Positions 61,033-64,000 of a stretch of 64,000 bases of DNA are shown piece by piece; the stretch's first letter is position 1; each line of letters begins with the position of its first letter. The stretch is from Chthoniobacterales bacterium (GTDB taxonomy: Bacteria; Verrucomicrobiota; Verrucomicrobiia; Chthoniobacterales; JACTMZ01), in the NCBI GenBank assembly GCA_018883245.1, contig VEQL01000004.1, positions 62,001-126,000 on the forward strand. The letters are read 5' to 3'. The notes under the pieces are model-generated. The model was given only the letters and a program-made list of their open reading frames with translations, searched no databases and was not told where the DNA came from. The position numbers were made by a program, and so were the translations under genes.

Positions 61033-62751
61033 ATGGCTCTGATCCCCGAGTTGGTTGAAATGGCCGCGCGGCACGGTGCTACCGACCGCGAGAAAGTGGC
61101 CGCATCCCTCCAAGACGCGGCGCGCAATCAAAACTCCCTCCTGCGCGCCCTGCTCGACAGCACCGAAGTCGACGAGACCGGTCTTTACCGCGAGATAGCG
61201 GAAAAGTTCCGTCTTCCGTGGGGCGGCGCCCGCATCGCGCAGGCCTCGCCCGAACTTCGGTCCAAACTTCCTGCGCGCATCGCGCTGCGCTACCAGCTTC
61301 TGCCCGTGGCCTCGGAGGACGATGAGATCACGCTTTTAACCTACGATCCGTTCGATCTGCTTGCCCGTCAGGCGGTGGCCGAGGCCGTGCCACAGCGCGT
61401 GCGCTACGAGCTTTACTCGCGCAAGGGGATCCTGCCCGCGCTGCGTCAGGTTTACGGCATCGGCGCGGAGACATTCGAGGAACTGCTCGAGGGGCGCGGG
61501 CTGGAAGAAGACATCGATCTCGGACGCGGAGAGGAAGTGAACGTGCTCGACGAGGACGAGTCGGAGGAAGCATCGGTCAAAAAATTCATCAACCAGATCA
61601 TCCGGGAGGCGCTGCGCGAGCGTGCGACCGACATCCACGTCGAACCGCTGGCCGAAGATCTCCGCGTGCGCTACCGCATCGACGGCGTGCTGCAGGAGGT
61701 TCCGGTTCCCGCGCAGATGCGCAAGCTGCAGCGGTCGGTGATCAACATCCTCAAGCTCACCGCCGGTCTCGACCTCGGCGAAGACCGGCGTCCGCAGGAC
61801 GGCCGAATCAGCCTCGAACTGGGCGGTCAGCCCATCGACGTGCGCGTCGCGTCGATCCCGACGATCAATGGCGAGAGCATCAGCCTCCGCTTGCTCGGCA
61901 AAGAAGTCTTCAGCCTCGAGCGCCTCGGGCTCGACGAGGATTACGCGGCCAAAGTGAAAGAGCTTCTCGCCATGCCCAACGGCATCGTCCTCGTCACCGG
62001 ACCCACCGGCTGCGGCAAATCGACGACGCTTTACACTTTTCTCTCGGGCCTCAACACGAAGGAGCGCCGCATTCTCACCATCGAAGATCCCGTCGAGCAC
62101 AAATTGGCCGGGGTCAACCAGAGCGCCGTTCAGCCGGAGATCGGCAACACTTTCGCCAACCTCCTGCGCAGTTTCCTGCGTGGCGATCCGAACGTCATCA
62201 TGGTCGGCGAGATGCGCGACTACGAAACCGCGGAGATCGCGATCCGCGCCGCGCTCACGGGGCACTTGGTCTTCAGCACACTGCACACCAACGACGCGGT
62301 GGGCGGCATCACGCGGTTGCTGGACATGAACGTCGAGCCGTTCCTCGTGGCCAGCGCGGTGCGTGCCTTTATCGCGCAGCGCCTTGTGCGCAAACTCTGC
62401 CCGGTATGCAAGGCACCCGCGCAGCCCGGCGATTACGCGCCGGCTTACCTGCGCAGCATCGGTTTTCCCCCGGAGAACGACGGGCGCATCATGCGCGCCG
62501 TCGGCTGCGAAAGCTGCCGCAACTCCGGATACGAGGGTCGCCTGGCCATCATGGAAATCTGCATGGTCACGCCCAAGCTGCAGGAGATGATCACCCAGCG
62601 GCGGCCCGCTTCCGAGTTGCGCCCGGCCGCCGAGAAAGAAGGCATGCGTCCCCTTCGCAAATACGGCTTCGACAAAGTGGCGGGCGGAATCACCACGATC
62701 GAGGAGGTCATGCGCGTCACCACTTCCGACCTCAACGCGCTCGACGAGTAG
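61033..62751 (+). CDS. gspE: Type II secretion ATPase GspE
   Basis: 572 residues. N-terminal GspE_N domain (about 1-150). The ATPase domain has Walker A GPTGCGKSTT (about 318-327), Asp/His boxes around RILTIEDPVEHKL and FSTLHTNDAVGG, and Walker B region NVIMVGEMRD. The C-terminal tetracysteine zinc module is present (CPVC...CESC). It powers pseudopilus assembly from the cytoplasmic face. The length is normal and all key residues are visible. Confidence 0.96.
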   Translation: MALIPELVEMAARHGATDREKVAASLQDAARNQNSLLRALLDSTEVDETGLYREIAEKFRLPWGGARIAQASPELRSKLPARIALRYQLLPVASEDDEITLLTYDPFDLLARQAVAEAVPQRVRYELYSRKGILPALRQVYGIGAETFEELLEGRGLEEDIDLGRGEEVNVLDEDESEEASVKKFINQIIREALRERATDIHVEPLAEDLRVRYRIDGVLQEVPVPAQMRKLQRSVINILKLTAGLDLGEDRRPQDGRISLELGGQPIDVRVASIPTINGESISLRLLGKEVFSLERLGLDEDYAAKVKELLAMPNGIVLVTGPTGCGKSTTLYTFLSGLNTKERRILTIEDPVEHKLAGVNQSAVQPEIGNTFANLLRSFLRGDPNVIMVGEMRDYETAEIAIRAALTGHLVFSTLHTNDAVGGITRLLDMNVEPFLVASAVRAFIAQRLVRKLCPVCKAPAQPGDYAPAYLRSIGFPPENDGRIMRAVGCESCRNSGYEGRLAIMEICMVTPKLQEMITQRRPASELRPAAEKEGMRPLRKYGFDKVAGGITTIEEVMRVTTSDLNALDE

Positions 62752-62756
62752 CCCCC

Positions 62757-63983
62757 ATGCCGCACTTTGTATACCAGGCACTGCAGGCCGGCGGCGGAAA
62801 GGTTTCCGGCGAACTCGAGGCGACCAGCCGCCAGGACGCCTTCGCCAAGCTGAAACAAAGAAACCTGCAGGCGTTTTCTCTCGCGGCCAAAGGAGCGGAG
62901 GCGAGCTCAGCCAAGGAGACGACGGCTGCATCCGGCGAAAATGTGCTGACGCGCGCCCAAGTGCTGCTCTTCACTGAGGAGCTTTGCGAGCTGCTCGAGG
63001 CGGGACTCAAGCTCGACCGCGCATTGCAGGTCATCGAACAGCGGCAGGACAAATCGCCCCTGCGCCATGTCGCGGCCAGTGCGCGCCAGTCGCTGCGCGA
63101 AGGCGCCACGTTTTCAGCCGCGCTCAAAAAGGCCAGCCCCAGCTTTTCCGAGCTTTATTGCAACATGGTCAAGGCGGGCGAGGTCAGCGGGACAGTGTCC
63201 AAGATCCTCAAGCGCCAGGTGGAGTTTCTCACCATGATGGGCGACCTCCAGCGCCGCGTGACGAGCGCCCTCATCTACCCGTCGGTTATTTTCACCGCGG
63301 GCATCGCCCTTCTTGTCATCTTCATGACCTTCCTGCTTCCGCAGCTCACCTCGCTGCTGATGAAAACCGGAAAAACGCTGCCGCTGGCCACGCGGATGCT
63401 CGTCGCTTTCAGCGGGTTCATCGGCGCTTGGTGGTGGGTCATCCTGATCACGCTGGTGGCCGGCGCGCTCGCTTTCCGCCATTTCACCAGCAAGGGCGAA
63501 GGGCGCGCCTGGTGGGACCGCGCGAAACTTCAGCTGCCGGTTTTCGGGCCGCTCCTGCGCATGCGGTTCTACGCGCAGTTCACCCAGACGCTATCGACAC
63601 TGCTCAACAACGACGTTTCGCTCATGCAGTCGATGCAGCTCATTCGCAATGCCACCCCGAATGTGTATCTCCAGGATCTTCTCGAGCGCATCGCTGCCAA
63701 CGTGCAGGACGGATCGCAGCTTTCCCGCGCCATCCAGCGGACAGCGTTTTTTCCGCCGACCCTCGTGGACATTATCCAAGTGGGTGAAACCACCGGCGAC
63801 CTCGGCGCGGCCCTCGAGCGCAGCGCGAAAAGCTACGACAAGCAGTTGTCCATCGTCATCGAGCGCGTCACGGCCCTCATCCAGCCGGCGGTCATCCTCA
63901 TGGTCGCCCTGTTCGTCGGTCTGGTTGCGTATTCGATGATCACCGGCATCCTGCAAACCGTGCAGGGGCTCCCGAAACACTGA
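62757..63983 (+). CDS. gspF: Type II secretion inner-membrane platform GspF
   Basis: 408 residues from ATG 62757; an earlier in-frame open stretch lies inside gspE. Two homologous cytoplasmic four-helix domains alternate with three membrane segments (SALIYPSVIFTAGIALLVIF, WWWVILITLVAGALAF, ALIQPAVILMVALFVGL). Typical motifs are TEELCELLEAGLKLDRAL and QTLSTLLNNDVSLMQSMQL. It forms the platform that GspE acts on. It ends 17 bp before the window edge, so whether the operon continues cannot be seen. Confidence 0.95.
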   Translation: MPHFVYQALQAGGGKVSGELEATSRQDAFAKLKQRNLQAFSLAAKGAEASSAKETTAASGENVLTRAQVLLFTEELCELLEAGLKLDRALQVIEQRQDKSPLRHVAASARQSLREGATFSAALKKASPSFSELYCNMVKAGEVSGTVSKILKRQVEFLTMMGDLQRRVTSALIYPSVIFTAGIALLVIFMTFLLPQLTSLLMKTGKTLPLATRMLVAFSGFIGAWWWVILITLVAGALAFRHFTSKGEGRAWWDRAKLQLPVFGPLLRMRFYAQFTQTLSTLLNNDVSLMQSMQLIRNATPNVYLQDLLERIAANVQDGSQLSRAIQRTAFFPPTLVDIIQVGETTGDLGAALERSAKSYDKQLSIVIERVTALIQPAVILMVALFVGLVAYSMITGILQTVQGLPKH

Positions 63984-64000
63984 CGGTTGTTTTTTCGGCC

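Noticed and set aside
58657-61131. Long open frame (about 824 codons) on the minus strand over gspD
   Set aside because: It is antisense to a secretin with clear homology throughout. The product is Arg/Asp/Gly-rich without domains, a GC-rich shadow.
1-64000. tRNA, rRNA, CRISPR arrays and riboswitches
   Set aside because: No tRNA cloverleaf ends, rRNA core motifs, regularly spaced direct repeats or known riboswitch cores were recognised on reading both strands. A covariance-model scan would be needed to exclude small RNAs.

Overview
The window most likely comes from a member of the Verrucomicrobiota: GC-rich DNA, two exported proteins with PEP-CTERM (exosortase) sorting tails, a 3,520-residue autotransporter built of beta-strand repeats, and a type II secretion locus with divergent C/L/M components. 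I cannot place it below phylum from sequence alone. No rRNA, tRNA, CRISPR array, integrase or transposase was recognised.

Layout. 1-9.7 kb is housekeeping: the end of an ACT-domain protein, rmuC, ilvB (acetolactate synthase), an uncharacterised protein, a lytic transglycosylase, menF-menD, a DUF2934 protein, a small membrane protein and trpF. 9.7-25.5 kb is accessory: a repeat-rich lipoprotein, a protein with 11-residue repeats, a VapBC-type toxin-antitoxin pair, a 2,131-residue kinase/ATPase/histidine kinase, relics of a nucleotidyltransferase system, a LuxR-type response regulator, two PEP-CTERM proteins, HicAB between two copies of the 3' end of an MmeI-like restriction-modification gene, and a lipoprotein. 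25.6-36.2 kb is the autotransporter. 36.2-42 kb is a signalling and ion-channel group: a degenerate nucleotide cyclase, an MscS channel with a cyclic-nucleotide-binding fold, a GluR0-like ligand-gated channel, a small membrane protein and a two-domain protein. 42-50.7 kb holds leuB-exbD-TPR-HAD in one overlapping run, an oxidoreductase, a TSUP permease and argD-argF. 50.8-64 kb is a type II secretion operon (two upstream genes, then G-H-I-J-K-L-M-C-D-E-F) that runs almost to the window edge.

The main unexplained system is a five-member promoter family. The palindrome ATACCCTnnnnAGGGTAT (one copy with a single mismatch) lies upstream of five plus-strand genes: the 9.8 kb lipoprotein, both PEP-CTERM genes, the autotransporter and the small membrane protein at 41 kb. 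In every case a TA-rich -10-like hexamer begins 22 bp (once 23 bp) after the palindrome, and no -35 box is visible. That is the geometry of class II activator sites centred near -43. One copy lies directly in front of the divergently transcribed LuxR-type regulator gene, which is the leading candidate for the binding protein. The five targets look like a cell-surface or envelope regulon. The regulator assignment is inference; the motif and its spacing are seen directly.
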